Positions 43,471 to 52,701 of a stretch of 64,000 bases of DNA are shown piece after piece; within the stretch, counting starts at the first letter, position 1; each line of letters begins with the position of its first letter. This stretch comes from Candidatus Zixiibacteriota bacterium (lineage in GTDB: Bacteria; Zixibacteria; MSB-5A5; GN15; FEB-12), in NCBI GenBank assembly GCA_028289585.1, contig JANQPI010000026.1, positions 434,001-498,000 on the forward strand. The letters are read 5' to 3'. The notes under the pieces were generated by a model, which had not been told where the DNA came from, did not search any database, and worked only from the letters and a program-made list of their open reading frames with translations. The translations under genes were made by a program, and so were the position numbers.

Positions 43471-44373
43471 CTATCGCATCATGTACGAATAGCCGACACT
43501 CAAACCGAACTGTAGTGCTTCTTCCAGCTGGTTGGTAACATCCGATTCGAATGGTATGAAGCTGGCCGTCACACCAATGCTGATACCGGTCGATCGACCA
43601 AGTGAAAATCGGTAGCCGAGCGCTCCGTATAGTGCCACCCGCGTTTCTGAGGCTGTCAGTCCTCCTAATGACAGGCGGTCCACATTGGCTCCGATGCCAA
43701 TTCGACTATAGAGGTGGCTGAGGCTGCCGTTGTATCGCCAGGAAGTGAAGTACGACTCCTGGAAGAAGACGAAGTAATGACGAATGCTAAACGTCCAATC
43801 GTCGGGCAGACCGCTCATCGTTCCAGCGAAGCGGACTTCATCACTCACCGAACCGCCGGCTATATCCACTTGGACACCAATTGAGTACTTCCGGCTTAGG
43901 GAAAAATGAACGAGTGCCGATCCACCGAAACCGCCTCCTAGTCCTGAGTACCAGTCACCCGAGGGTATCCAGCCGAAGCCCGATAACTCAAATCCCACTC
44001 GAAACGGGCGTACGGGGCGACCGAAGTCGTCGTCCCAGGAATCTTCCCCAACCCATGGATCAAAGGCAACTGGCTGGCTCGCACGAGTCTCCGCGTCGGA
44101 CTGTTGGGCCTCGACGATCAGCGGAAGTCGACCTAGCAGCACTTCGGACGTAACGTCGGTTCCACCGCTCGACTCAATGCGCTTCAGTTGATGAAATTGG
44201 ATTAGCGAATCTTTGTTATCGTACCGGATGGCAAACTGTTTGGCGTCGGTATCAATTGCGGTGATGGCAACGTTTTCGAGAATCGAGCCGTCTTTGAGAA
44301 AGACAGTGAACGAGGAAGCCTCGGCAGAGCCGAGGACGAGAAGCCCCACAACTACCCAGATCCACCGGCGCAT
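43471..44373 (-). CDS. Outer-membrane beta-barrel protein, unknown function
   Basis: The 300-residue protein from ATG 44373 (AGGAG 6 bases upstream) has a signal peptide (WIWVVVGLLVLGSAEAS). A small beta domain follows (FTVFLKDGSILENVAITAID). A C-terminal barrel of alternating strands (FRVGFELSGFGWIPSGDWYS, FGLSVGYSYMMR) ends in an aromatic/Arg pair, as outer-membrane proteins do. The N-terminal domain resembles small beta modules that follow KDGS-type motifs in secreted proteins. No specific family is recognised. Confidence 0.68.
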   Translation of the reverse strand: MRRWIWVVVGLLVLGSAEASSFTVFLKDGSILENVAITAIDTDAKQFAIRYDNKDSLIQFHQLKRIESSGGTDVTSEVLLGRLPLIVEAQQSDAETRASQPVAFDPWVGEDSWDDDFGRPVRPFRVGFELSGFGWIPSGDWYSGLGGGFGGSALVHFSLSRKYSIGVQVDIAGGSVSDEVRFAGTMSGLPDDWTFSIRHYFVFFQESYFTSWRYNGSLSHLYSRIGIGANVDRLSLGGLTASETRVALYGALGYRFSLGRSTGISIGVTASFIPFESDVTNQLEEALQFGLSVGYSYMMR

Positions 44374-44498
44374 CGTTCTCTCCTGTCCCTCCCCAGTACC
44401 AAAAATATAGCCGCTTTGCCACAAACCGTCAACAGATCCGGGGAGCCGTGAACCTTTGTTCTTGGCAGGCGTTTCTAATGATGCAGGAGGTTTGTATC

Positions 44499-45860
44499 AT
44501 GACCATCACCATGACCGCAACTCGACCATACTCGGCGACCGAAACATCTGGACCGTTGCCGGCTCGTCCCCATGTCGTCATCGTGGGGGGTGGCTTCGGA
44601 GGGCTGTATCTGGCTAAGGCGCTCAAGCGTGTCAAATGCGACGTAACGATTATCGATCGCCGCAACTTTCATCTTTTTCAACCCCTTCTCTATCAGGTGG
44701 CAACCGGGGGCCTGGCGCCGGGTGACATTGCCTCTCCGCTGCGAGCAATCGTTCGTCGTCAGCGCAACACGCGCGTGCTGCTGGGTGAGGTAACCACCGT
44801 CGATCGCGAGAAGCGGTCGGTGTCGCTGGCCGATGGAGAGGAGATTACCTACGACTTCCTCGTCATTGCTACTGGTGCGAGTCATGACTACTTCGGCAAT
44901 CCGGACTGGGAGAGTCTGGCCCCGGGTCTCAAGACAGTTGAGGACGCCCTTACTATTCGCAGCCGTTTCTACCGGGCCTTTGAAAAAGCGGAACGAGAAG
45001 CCAATTCTGTGCGTCGTCGGCAGCTTATGACCTTCGTCGTTGTCGGAGGGGGACCGACCGGAGTCGAACTCGCCGGAGCAATCAGTGAAATTGCCTTCAA
45101 TACGCTCCTCCAGGACTTCCGAACGATCAATCCGACCGAGGCGCGCATTGTCCTTGTTGATAGTGGTCCGCAGGTTCTGGCGGCCTTTCCGGAATCACTG
45201 GGCGCTGCGGCCAAACGAGCTCTGGAGCGTATGCATGTCGACGTCCTCACCGGATCTCTGGCGACTGACATATCGTCTGATGGCGTGACGGTGCGTCACC
45301 GCGACGGCAGTACCGAACAAATTGCCACCGAAACGGTCCTCTGGGCAGCCGGGGTAAAGGCGTCTCCTCTTGGTGCTCTTCTGGTCGATGGTCGTGACGA
45401 TCTGCTTGATGCCTCAGGACGGGTACGAGTCGCCGCCAATTGTGCCTTGCCGCACGATGAGCGGGTCTTTGTCATTGGTGATCTTGCCAGCTACGAACAT
45501 CAGGGGAGCGAGCCGCTGCCGGGAGTCGCGCCCGTAGCGATGTCACAAGCGGCTTATGTCGCCAAAGTAATCCGGCATCGGATGGCGGATAAACCGGATC
45601 CAGCGTATCGGTATTTCAACAAAGGTGCTCTGGCAACAATCGGTCGTTCCCGTGCCGTGGCCGACTTCGGTTGGTTGCGTCTCACCGGATTTCCCGCCTG
45701 GTTCATTTGGGTGTTTGTTCATCTGATGTCTCTGGTTGGCTTCCAGAACCGATTGGTCGTTTTTGTCCAATGGGTCTGGGGCTATATCACTCAGGACCGG
45801 GGAAATCGTCTCATTACCCAGCGGGACGGCACCGACCACGATCTGCGGGTCCCGGCCTAG
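44499..45860 (+). CDS. ndh: Type II NADH dehydrogenase (NDH-2)
   Basis: NDH-2 passes electrons from NADH to the quinone pool without pumping protons. The 453-residue protein (ATG 44499, AGGAGG 8 bases upstream) has the FAD motif VVIVGGGFGGLYLAKAL near 27-43, RNFHLFQPLLYQVATGGLAP, the NADH motif VVVGGGPTGVELAGAISEIA, and VFVIGDLASYEHQG. A C-terminal amphipathic and hydrophobic segment (FPAWFIWVFVHLMSLVGFQN) binds the membrane. It is transcribed divergently from the barrel protein and is monocistronic. Confidence 0.94.
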   Translation: MTITMTATRPYSATETSGPLPARPHVVIVGGGFGGLYLAKALKRVKCDVTIIDRRNFHLFQPLLYQVATGGLAPGDIASPLRAIVRRQRNTRVLLGEVTTVDREKRSVSLADGEEITYDFLVIATGASHDYFGNPDWESLAPGLKTVEDALTIRSRFYRAFEKAEREANSVRRRQLMTFVVVGGGPTGVELAGAISEIAFNTLLQDFRTINPTEARIVLVDSGPQVLAAFPESLGAAAKRALERMHVDVLTGSLATDISSDGVTVRHRDGSTEQIATETVLWAAGVKASPLGALLVDGRDDLLDASGRVRVAANCALPHDERVFVIGDLASYEHQGSEPLPGVAPVAMSQAAYVAKVIRHRMADKPDPAYRYFNKGALATIGRSRAVADFGWLRLTGFPAWFIWVFVHLMSLVGFQNRLVVFVQWVWGYITQDRGNRLITQRDGTDHDLRVPA

Positions 45861-45920
45861 CCAAACGACTACGAAAACGAGAAATCTCGTCGGTCCGGCC
45901 GAAGCCGGGTATAACCGGCG

Positions 45921-46850
45921 ATGGAGTATTCTGCCGCTCAAATCCGATCAGGAGGGGGTCGACCTCGCCAGCCGGAGTACCGCCCGGTCGTGATGGCCGC
46001 CTCTATGGATATCCCGGGGATCCGGGAGCTCTCCGACCACCTCCGAGCGGCCGGGGTTGAGGTCGCCGATGTCGCTCTGACTGCGCCCCTGATCAATCGA
46101 GCCCGACTTCGCCCGTGGCGTCCCCGAACCGAGGTCATCGTCGCTCTCTCCCGGCGCCGTCAGTTACTCTTCGCTCCGCTCTGGGCAGCGCTTGCCCAAT
46201 GGGGGCAGGGGCGCATACGGATTTTTCTGACCGCGTCACTTGCCAACAAAATTGCCTCTTCTCGGCAGCTGCCGTGGTTGCTGACAGCTTTGCGCGTGGA
46301 ATTGATCGTACCGACCGAGCCGCTAGTCAGTGCGTTGCGTTCTGCTGGGTTGACGGCAACCCGACTACTTCTGCCGCGAGATGGGGCGCCCGTGGCAACG
46401 AAGCCGTCCAATGAGATCGCCGGTCGCGTGCTGATCGATCCCCGGGACGGTGCTGAGGCGAACGGCGTTGTCGAACGGGCGATCGATCTTGTCCGCCAGA
46501 AGTATCCCCGGGCCGCCATCATCTGCAGTTGTGAAAATCCGGCCACGATTGATGCTGATATCTACGTCCACGCCTCGACCGGACCGCTGGACCTGGAACG
46601 GCTGCACCAGATTCGCAGTCGCCAGTTGGTTCTCATTGCCACCCCACACGGGATTTCGGATGGCCGGGCAGGCGCAGGCGATGACTGTCTGGTGATCCCG
46701 CCCCTCGATCACATCGGGCTCGCTGACGTGATCGTGCAGCTCATCGAAGCTCCGGATATCGCTGCCGCATTGATCCGTCGGGGTTTGTGGCATCGGGAGC
46801 AATCGACGTGGCGCGCCGTGCGGCGCGGTTGGCTCCCCCCGGCTATGTGA
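45921..46850 (+). CDS. Hypothetical protein, possibly GT-B-like
   Basis: The product is up to 309 residues; later in-frame starts at ATG 45993 and ATG 46005 are about as plausible, since none has a clear ribosome site. From 46005 the sequence reads MDIPGIRELSDHLRAAGVEV, which looks like the first Rossmann unit of a GT-B protein. Further alternating segments (FAPLWAALAQWGQGRIRIFL, YVHASTGPLDLERLHQIRSR) fit a two-domain nucleotide-sugar or ligand-binding fold. No catalytic motif decides. The nuclease gene follows 35 bases later. Confidence 0.55.
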   Translation: MEYSAAQIRSGGGRPRQPEYRPVVMAASMDIPGIRELSDHLRAAGVEVADVALTAPLINRARLRPWRPRTEVIVALSRRRQLLFAPLWAALAQWGQGRIRIFLTASLANKIASSRQLPWLLTALRVELIVPTEPLVSALRSAGLTATRLLLPRDGAPVATKPSNEIAGRVLIDPRDGAEANGVVERAIDLVRQKYPRAAIICSCENPATIDADIYVHASTGPLDLERLHQIRSRQLVLIATPHGISDGRAGAGDDCLVIPPLDHIGLADVIVQLIEAPDIAAALIRRGLWHREQSTWRAVRRGWLPPAM

Positions 46851-46885
46851 TTGTCTCGCCGTTGTTGCTGCCGTAGCTTGGCGGC

Positions 46886-48118
46886 ATGCAGACGTATTCC
46901 CATTCGCAGGTTGGCCTATTCACGACGTGTCCCCGTCGATACGCCTTCAAGCACGTCGAGCGGGTCGACGTTCCGGCGGCCCCATCAGCCGACATCGCCC
47001 TGGGCGACGTACTCCACGAGGTCATTCGGGGGTTGTACGATGCTGCCCGCATGTCACGCGTGCTTTCGCTGGCCGATACGCTGGCCATCTACGCAGCGGA
47101 ATGGAGCAAGCCAAAGCGTGAGAATGTTATCCTCACCAACGAGCGACTGACGATTACTGATTACATCGCTACCGGTGAAACGATGTTGCGCCGCTTCTAC
47201 GAACGGTTCCAACCGTTTGATGAGGGGAAGACACTGGCGATTGAGCAGATGTTCACCTTTCAGTTCCCGCATAGTCCCTGGCAGATGCGTCTGAAGGTCG
47301 ATCGCCTTTGGCGACGCGATGATGGTGTTGTCGAGATTCTCGATTACAAGACCGGCCGTCGTCTCCCCAACGGGGTGGCGGATCCGGCGTTTACTCGTCA
47401 GCTGGCCTTGTATCAACTCGGGATTCAGGCGACCTATCCGGAGTTTGTACCGATTGAGGTAGCACAGTACTTCCTGCACCACGAAGAACTGCTTCGTCAT
47501 CGATTCACGCCCGATGAGCTAGACGAGGAGACCGAGGGGATTCGTCAGGATATCCTCGGTATTCGCGACGCCGTACGCCGGGAGGACTTCCCGCCCAAGG
47601 AGGGCGAGCACTGTCGGTGGTGCGAGTTTCGGACGCTTTGTCCGGCCAAGCGGCATCGTGTTCAACTCGAAGCTGAGGCGGGAGAGGAGTCGTCGACAGA
47701 GCTGTCGTCGGCCCAGGCGGCGTCCCGAGTAGCAGAGGCGTGGCTTCAGGCGAAAGAGGAGGAACGACATCTGAGGTCTACGCTCGCCGCGTTGCGCGAA
47801 GATCTGATCCGTATTGCGTCAGATCTCGACATAACGACAATTGCAGGCGCTTCCGCAGACGTTGTCGTGAAGCAAAGTCTGGTTGATGCACTGCCACAAC
47901 GAAGTAATCAAGAAGATGACTATGTTGCGTTGAGCCATCTTGCCCGCCGCCTTGGGCTCGAAACGGCCTTCAAGCTTGATACCAATGAGCTGCTGAAGCT
48001 CTGGCGAGCAGACCGTCTGACCGCGGAACAGCGGGAGCAGATCGCTGCCTATATCACATCGCGTCAAACCGCGAAAGTCAGCAGTAAGAAACGACGGAGC
48101 GATGCGGTCGACGACTAG
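46886..48118 (+). CDS. PD-(D/E)XK nuclease, Cas4/AddB-like with 4Fe-4S cysteines
   Basis: The 410-residue protein is a RecB-family nuclease. Motifs are H44 in GDVLHEV, D139 in LKVDRLW, E150-D153-K155 in VEILDYKTG and Q172-Y176 in RQLALY. One cysteine near the N-terminus (C15, TTCPRRYAF) and three near the C-terminus (C243, C246, C252 in CRWCEFRTLCP) form the iron-sulphur clamp seen in Cas4, AddB and related proteins. A helical C-terminal extension of about 150 residues follows. No helicase or CRISPR gene is adjacent, so a general DNA-repair role is likelier. Confidence 0.85.
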   Translation: MQTYSHSQVGLFTTCPRRYAFKHVERVDVPAAPSADIALGDVLHEVIRGLYDAARMSRVLSLADTLAIYAAEWSKPKRENVILTNERLTITDYIATGETMLRRFYERFQPFDEGKTLAIEQMFTFQFPHSPWQMRLKVDRLWRRDDGVVEILDYKTGRRLPNGVADPAFTRQLALYQLGIQATYPEFVPIEVAQYFLHHEELLRHRFTPDELDEETEGIRQDILGIRDAVRREDFPPKEGEHCRWCEFRTLCPAKRHRVQLEAEAGEESSTELSSAQAASRVAEAWLQAKEEERHLRSTLAALREDLIRIASDLDITTIAGASADVVVKQSLVDALPQRSNQEDDYVALSHLARRLGLETAFKLDTNELLKLWRADRLTAEQREQIAAYITSRQTAKVSSKKRRSDAVDD

Positions 48119-48127
48119 TCAGTAGTG

Positions 48128-48688
48128 CTACTGAGCTCGTCGAATAACCCACGCGGGGTAAATCTTTCGTTCCTGCATCGACGTTACACGCGTGGTATCA
48201 TCCATCCCCGGCTGCACCGAATCGGCGATCACCTCAAGGCTGTTGTTTGGATGCGTCGTTGTTGTGTCGATGTCGAGTTCTGGAATCGGGTTACCATCGA
48301 GCGATGAAATGAACACGGTAACCAGTCTTCCAGAACCTGCGGTCAGACGATGGGTGGTTGGACCGATGTTTGCGATCATGCCGAGCGTAACGGCCTGGAT
48401 CGCGGTATCGGCACGGAAAGCAAGGTAGTCCCAGTCTTCGACGCGACCACCGACATACGACGCTGAATCCGCGACAATGCGATTCATGCCCGCAGTAATG
48501 CGGAGAGGAACAACGAGTCCGACGATGTTCTGATCGTTGCTGTAGGAGACGGTAACTTTCCAGCTCTGCGCGGAGATAGGTTCAAGCTCGGCGTAGAGGG
48601 TATCAAGGATGCCAAAACTGTCGGATTGGGCTGCTGCCGTACCGCAGAGAAGCAAGATAGTAGAGGCGATCATTTTCAGTCGGGTCAT
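48128..48688 (-). CDS. Secreted cohesin-like beta protein, unknown function
   Basis: The 186-residue protein has a signal peptide (MIASTILLLCGTAAAQS) and a beta-sandwich body with strands typical of cohesin-like or Big-type domains (WKVTVSYSNDQNIVGLVVPL, LAFRADTAIQAVTLGMIANI, GSGRLVTVFISSLDG). Proteins with dockerin-like repeats occur in this genome (31123-32928), so such beta domains may belong to the same extracellular toolkit, though no partner is shown. A GGAGG site lies before ATG 48688. Confidence 0.6.
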   Translation of the reverse strand: MTRLKMIASTILLLCGTAAAQSDSFGILDTLYAELEPISAQSWKVTVSYSNDQNIVGLVVPLRITAGMNRIVADSASYVGGRVEDWDYLAFRADTAIQAVTLGMIANIGPTTHRLTAGSGRLVTVFISSLDGNPIPELDIDTTTTHPNNSLEVIADSVQPGMDDTTRVTSMQERKIYPAWVIRRAQ

Positions 48689-48774
48689 AGGTCCTCCGGC
48701 AGGCGCCGTATCGCGGGGGTGTCGGCCGCGTTTGTTTACATCGTTCGTTGTACCGAACAGGAGCGGTTAAGATC

Positions 48775-50256
48775 CTATCCCGCTGCGGCTTCGTCAAGCG
48801 GCGTCAGGCTTCGCCGCAGGGCCTCGAGGAGTTCGTCGGCGCGCTCCGGACGGTTGAGTCGATCCCGGTAGATCAGAGCCGCGGTCAATTGTGCCTGGCG
48901 GCCTGGTTCGGTGTTCGGGAATCGGGCGAAGATAGCCTCCATCGTCTCGGCCGCCGGCTCCCACTGCTCCTGCTGTCGGTACATAAGTGCCTTGTAGTAG
49001 AGCGCCGAGGCCTCCCGAGCTGTCCCGGCCGACCGGGCAGCAACGCGCGTGAAGAGCTCCTCGGCCCGCTCGTACCAGCGATTTGCTTCGGCACTGTTTC
49101 CCTGCTCCTCCGCCCGTTCGGCCAGGTAGAGGATCGTCTGGAACGCCTCTTCAGAGTTGGACTGGTTCTCGATGAGGAAGCTGTACTCAGCGAGGGCCCG
49201 TTCCCAGTTACCTTCCCGTTCAAATGTTCGGGCCTTGGCCTGTTGAGCCGCGGGCGTTGACCGCCAGAAGCCGGGATACTCGTTCTCGAGTTGAACCAGC
49301 CGCCGTCGAGCCTCCTGATAGCGGCGCTGGTTAAGCACCGCTACGGCTTGTCGGAAATCAAGGAGGGGGCGGTACACCGTATCCTCGCCACGAAGCTGGG
49401 CGTCGATCGCTTCATAGCGGATGAGGGCGGTGTCGAATTCTGCCAATTGTTCAGCATAGATATCGGCAATCCGTAACTGAGCAGTAAGATCGACCGTACC
49501 GACGTCATCGGTAAGGCGATTCAGGGCGTCGATCGCCTGGCGCCACTCGCCGCTTCCGCTGTAGAGCACGGCAAGATTCGACCACGCGGCTGGTTCCAGT
49601 TTGGTTCCGGGAAACTTGGCGAGGAGTTGGCGATAATACGTTTCCGCGGCGGCAGTACGAGTGCGTGTCGCCACGCTGTCTCCCAAACGACGCTCGATCC
49701 CTGCGATCTGAATAGGAGCATTAAACAACCGAAAATAGATATCTCCGGCACCATCGACCGGTGGCCAAAATCGTTCCAGTGAGGAGTCATAGACCACGAG
49801 CGCCGAATCCCAGGCTCCCGCCGATTGCAGCGAACGAGCGAGGTTGGTCAACGCGTTCATCCGAGCCGTTCGACCAAGAGGAACGTTCGTCAGCATGGCG
49901 TTGAGCACTGTTGCCGCCGAGTCGTAGCGGCGCGATCGATAGAGGAACTGAGAGAGTCGGGTCGAGGCCCGAAAAGCGAGTTCGCCGAGGTCAGCCCAGA
50001 CCGCTGAGTCGCGAGTCGCCGGAACGGAGTCGAGAGCGGCGAAGCAGTTACGCACAGCCGCGGCATAGTCGGATTGAATCGCGCGAATAGAGTCGGGACC
50101 AAAGAGATCGGGCGCCAAACGTGCCGCGTCGAGCCGTCGTTCGAGCCCGTGAATTTCGCGCTCAATGTCATAGCGCAATGCGACTGGCATACTGTCCTGA
50201 CAGCCAACGAGGACGAACAGAACGACAGCCAGCGTTGCGGGTAGACAGTGTTTCAT
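48775..50256 (-). CDS. TPR-repeat lipoprotein, unknown function
   Basis: The 493-residue protein from ATG 50256 (ATG 50271 also in frame) has a lipobox after a signal peptide (LPATLAVVLFVLVGC). A long series of tetratricopeptide-like helix pairs follows (NLAVLYSGSGEWRQAIDALN, ALAEYSFLIENQSNSEEAFQ, ALYYKALMYRQQEQWEPAAE). It resembles YfgC/BamD-style outer-membrane-associated scaffold lipoproteins. It probably organises partners at the inner face of the outer membrane. Its upstream region follows the PEP-CTERM gene terminator. Confidence 0.75.
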   Translation of the reverse strand: MKHCLPATLAVVLFVLVGCQDSMPVALRYDIEREIHGLERRLDAARLAPDLFGPDSIRAIQSDYAAAVRNCFAALDSVPATRDSAVWADLGELAFRASTRLSQFLYRSRRYDSAATVLNAMLTNVPLGRTARMNALTNLARSLQSAGAWDSALVVYDSSLERFWPPVDGAGDIYFRLFNAPIQIAGIERRLGDSVATRTRTAAAETYYRQLLAKFPGTKLEPAAWSNLAVLYSGSGEWRQAIDALNRLTDDVGTVDLTAQLRIADIYAEQLAEFDTALIRYEAIDAQLRGEDTVYRPLLDFRQAVAVLNQRRYQEARRRLVQLENEYPGFWRSTPAAQQAKARTFEREGNWERALAEYSFLIENQSNSEEAFQTILYLAERAEEQGNSAEANRWYERAEELFTRVAARSAGTAREASALYYKALMYRQQEQWEPAAETMEAIFARFPNTEPGRQAQLTAALIYRDRLNRPERADELLEALRRSLTPLDEAAAG

Positions 50257-50329
50257 TCGAGGACAACCCATGGTGTCTCAAGTATCAGGCCCGATGCATC
50301 GACAGACAAGTTTGAACGACCGCAAATGA

Positions 50330-50361
50330 CAACGGCCGATCGGTTCTCCGATCGGCCGTTG
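50330..50361 (-). terminator. Terminator of the PEP-CTERM gene
   Basis: A perfect 14-bp inverted repeat (CAACGGCCGATCGG / CCGATCGGCCGTTG) with a TTCT loop lies 27 bases after the stop of the gene at 50389. On the minus strand GTCATTTGC follows, so the T-tract is short. Confidence 0.82.
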
Positions 50362-50388
50362 CCGGTAGCACTATCCGTATGGATGATC

Positions 50389-51198
50389 TTAGGCGATCTT
50401 GCGACGACGGCGATAAAGGCCGGCACCTGCCAGGCCGAGCGAGAAGAGCAGAACGGTCGCCGGTTCGGGGATGGCGTCGTACGTCTCGCGCATGAAGTCG
50501 TTTCCACAGCCGAGCGCGATCTGGAAGTCGAGACTTGAGAAATCGCCAAGCAGTGACTTATCGATCTTGAATTCCCAGACATACGTGTCGCCGTTGGCGT
50601 ATTTCAGGCCACCAAAGTCGGTTTCGTATCCGGCCGCGAAGCTCTTGGCGAACTCGACGGAACCAAGCGACTGGGCGCCACCATTAGCGGTTCCGGCCGG
50701 ATCGATCTCGAAGGCACCGATCATATTGCGTACGGTGTTATTGCCATAGTACGAGCCCGACACGTTCTGGATCGGGTTGGTATTGCCATTGACCTGATAG
50801 AGTGACGTCGTTCCGGTGTTGGCGATATCAAAGATATCAATCGCGTACTGATCCCCCGACTCAGTCGTCATAAAGAGATCACCGAGACGATACGATTGAT
50901 TGTGCCGCGATGAATACGCCGAGTAGCCGAACGAGTTAGCGATCGCTACATACAGATGGTCGCCGCCGTCTTCGACGCGAAGGCCTTCAAGGTCGTAGCG
51001 GTCGTCGCCGGGTGACGGATACGGGCCGACTCGCGGGTAGTTGTAGGCTGATCCGCCGATGTAGCCGGAGCTGTTATTATTGCGATCAAAGATCTCTGAC
51101 CCTTGACCGAACACGTCACCGTAATGGTAGTTGCTGAACGCTAACGCCGGTGACGAAACGATTGCAGCGGCGAGAACGAGAATGACGAGTTTCTTCAT
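50389..51198 (-). CDS. PEP-CTERM sorting-signal protein
   Basis: The 269-residue protein from ATG 51198 has an N-terminal signal peptide (MKKLVILVLAAAIVSSPALA), a Tyr- and Asn-rich body with WEFKIDKSLLGDFSSLDFQI, and a C-terminal PEP-CTERM tripartite signal. That signal is the motif PEP in AIPEPATVLLFSLGLAG, a hydrophobic helix and a basic end (YRRRRK). Such proteins are cut and exported by an exosortase (EpsH/XrtA) and are linked to exopolysaccharide. The exosortase is not in this window. A -24/-12 promoter candidate precedes the gene and a strong terminator follows it. Confidence 0.88.
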   Translation of the reverse strand: MKKLVILVLAAAIVSSPALAFSNYHYGDVFGQGSEIFDRNNNSSGYIGGSAYNYPRVGPYPSPGDDRYDLEGLRVEDGGDHLYVAIANSFGYSAYSSRHNQSYRLGDLFMTTESGDQYAIDIFDIANTGTTSLYQVNGNTNPIQNVSGSYYGNNTVRNMIGAFEIDPAGTANGGAQSLGSVEFAKSFAAGYETDFGGLKYANGDTYVWEFKIDKSLLGDFSSLDFQIALGCGNDFMRETYDAIPEPATVLLFSLGLAGAGLYRRRRKIA

Positions 51199-51243
51199 CT
51201 GAATATTTCCTGGGTTGGCAAACACTTTCTCGGATAGCACAAC

Positions 51244-51260
51244 AACAAGTCCTGTGCCAA
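51244..51260 (-). promoter_or_regulatory. Candidate sigma-54 promoter of the PEP-CTERM gene
   Basis: On the minus strand the sequence is TTGGCACAGGACTTGTT. The -24 half TTGGCAC is a perfect match, the GG to GT spacing is exactly 12, and the -12 half has TTGT instead of TTGC. The transcript would start near 51232, giving a leader of about 34 bases. PEP-CTERM genes are known in several bacteria to be controlled by sigma-54 with PrsK/PrsR. Confidence 0.5.
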
Positions 51261-51444
51261 TTGCTGCGAGCTGCCCGGTCTCAGTTGTAAGGCGCTGTAG
51301 TGCAGCGAGTTAAACCTTTGCCTTGGGTCGCGGGACCTGCTTGTCGTGACCTGTTCGCTGACTTTCCTGCAGTCGATTGCACGACAATTACACAACTAGA
51401 TTGGTGGTGAACACGACGTCTGGGCGTCGTCCAAAGGAGAATCT

Positions 51445-52701
51445 ATGACCGCTAAGTCTGCTCCGTCCACTCGTCCGTTCTCCGACCGTTTGGCCATGAT
51501 ACGAACGCCTCGATCCCGCCGCCTGACTCCCGGTCATACAACAACCCTACCATGGTCAACCCCGGACTATACCGGGTCACCCTATCGCCTTCGCCTCTAC
51601 CGGTTTCTGAGTGAATCGATTCCATTGCTCTCGGCTGTTCTCTGGACGTGGACACGTCTGGTGGCGGCACCCGGCGACTGGCGAATTGTAGCCGCTTCGG
51701 AGCGAGTAGAAACGGCTGCCCGCCGCCGTCTCACTGACTTGAGTGATCGACTGCACCCGAGTATTGCCGGATCGCCGCTGGGTCTTGCCGGGCTGCTGCC
51801 GGAACTGGTCTCCGGACTGTTTCGTGATGGTACGCTCGCGGGGATGCTCCGTTTGTCCGAAGACGGGAGCCGGATTGAGCAGTTTGTCCCGGTCGACGCG
51901 GCTGTGCTCTCGCTTCAGGAACCGGCATCCAAGACGCCTCGATTGGTTGCCGAGATTGGCGATCGACTGCTCGACATGACAGCTTCCGACTGTTTTGTCC
52001 TCCCGTTAAATCCGAACGGAGCCCATCCCCTCGGCCGCTCGGTGTTTCAGGCAATACCGTTTGTGGCCTTTATCGAACAACAACTGGTTGACGACATGCG
52101 TCGGTCGAGTCATAACGCCGGATTTCATCGGTTGCACGTTAAGATCTCGCCACCTGATCGGACGGTGGGCGAGAGCGACGATGCCTACACCGAGCGGATT
52201 AACGCGTATTTTGATGCTACCGTTGAGATGGTCAGATCGTGCGATGTCGATGACAATCCGGTTACCTGGGACAACGTGACGATTGACCATATTGGTCCAG
52301 ATCGGGCCCGAGCGGTCTCGAACAGTTGGTTCATGACGCATCGCGCTATGATTGAGGATATCGCCGCCGGGACCAACCTGGCACCTTTTCTTCTTGGCTA
52401 TTCTTACGGAGCAACATCAACGTGGGCCGACTTCAAGTTTGATGTTGTCATGCGCGAGGTTCGATCGGTGCAGGCCCAGTTGAGCCGATGGCTGAAATGG
52501 CTGGGCCGAGTCGAACTGGCCCTGACAGGCATAGACGCCGAAATTGAATGGCACTTCGATAACACTTTTGCCTACCAGGCGGCGAACCAGATGACTATCC
52601 AGTCTCAGGCGGTCGACAACCTGATTCGTCTGCACGAGGCCGGGCTCATCGACACGGCTGATGCTCGTCAACGCGCCGAGGGCCTCAATCACGTCGGATG
52701 A
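51445..52701 (+). CDS. Phage portal protein-like
   Basis: The 418-residue protein fits phage portal proteins: a clip/stem region, a hydrophilic ring-forming body (ISPPDRTVGESDDAYTERIN ... WDNVTIDHIGPDRARAVSNS) and the helical crown/wing region (EVRSVQAQLSRWLKWLGRVE ... IEWHFDNTFAYQAANQM). Portals form the dodecameric DNA gate at one capsid vertex. AAAGGAG lies 6 bases before ATG 51445. It precedes the terminase gene, with a 41-base overlap. The homology is by pattern, so some doubt remains. Confidence 0.7.
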   Translation: MTAKSAPSTRPFSDRLAMIRTPRSRRLTPGHTTTLPWSTPDYTGSPYRLRLYRFLSESIPLLSAVLWTWTRLVAAPGDWRIVAASERVETAARRRLTDLSDRLHPSIAGSPLGLAGLLPELVSGLFRDGTLAGMLRLSEDGSRIEQFVPVDAAVLSLQEPASKTPRLVAEIGDRLLDMTASDCFVLPLNPNGAHPLGRSVFQAIPFVAFIEQQLVDDMRRSSHNAGFHRLHVKISPPDRTVGESDDAYTERINAYFDATVEMVRSCDVDDNPVTWDNVTIDHIGPDRARAVSNSWFMTHRAMIEDIAAGTNLAPFLLGYSYGATSTWADFKFDVVMREVRSVQAQLSRWLKWLGRVELALTGIDAEIEWHFDNTFAYQAANQMTIQSQAVDNLIRLHEAGLIDTADARQRAEGLNHVG

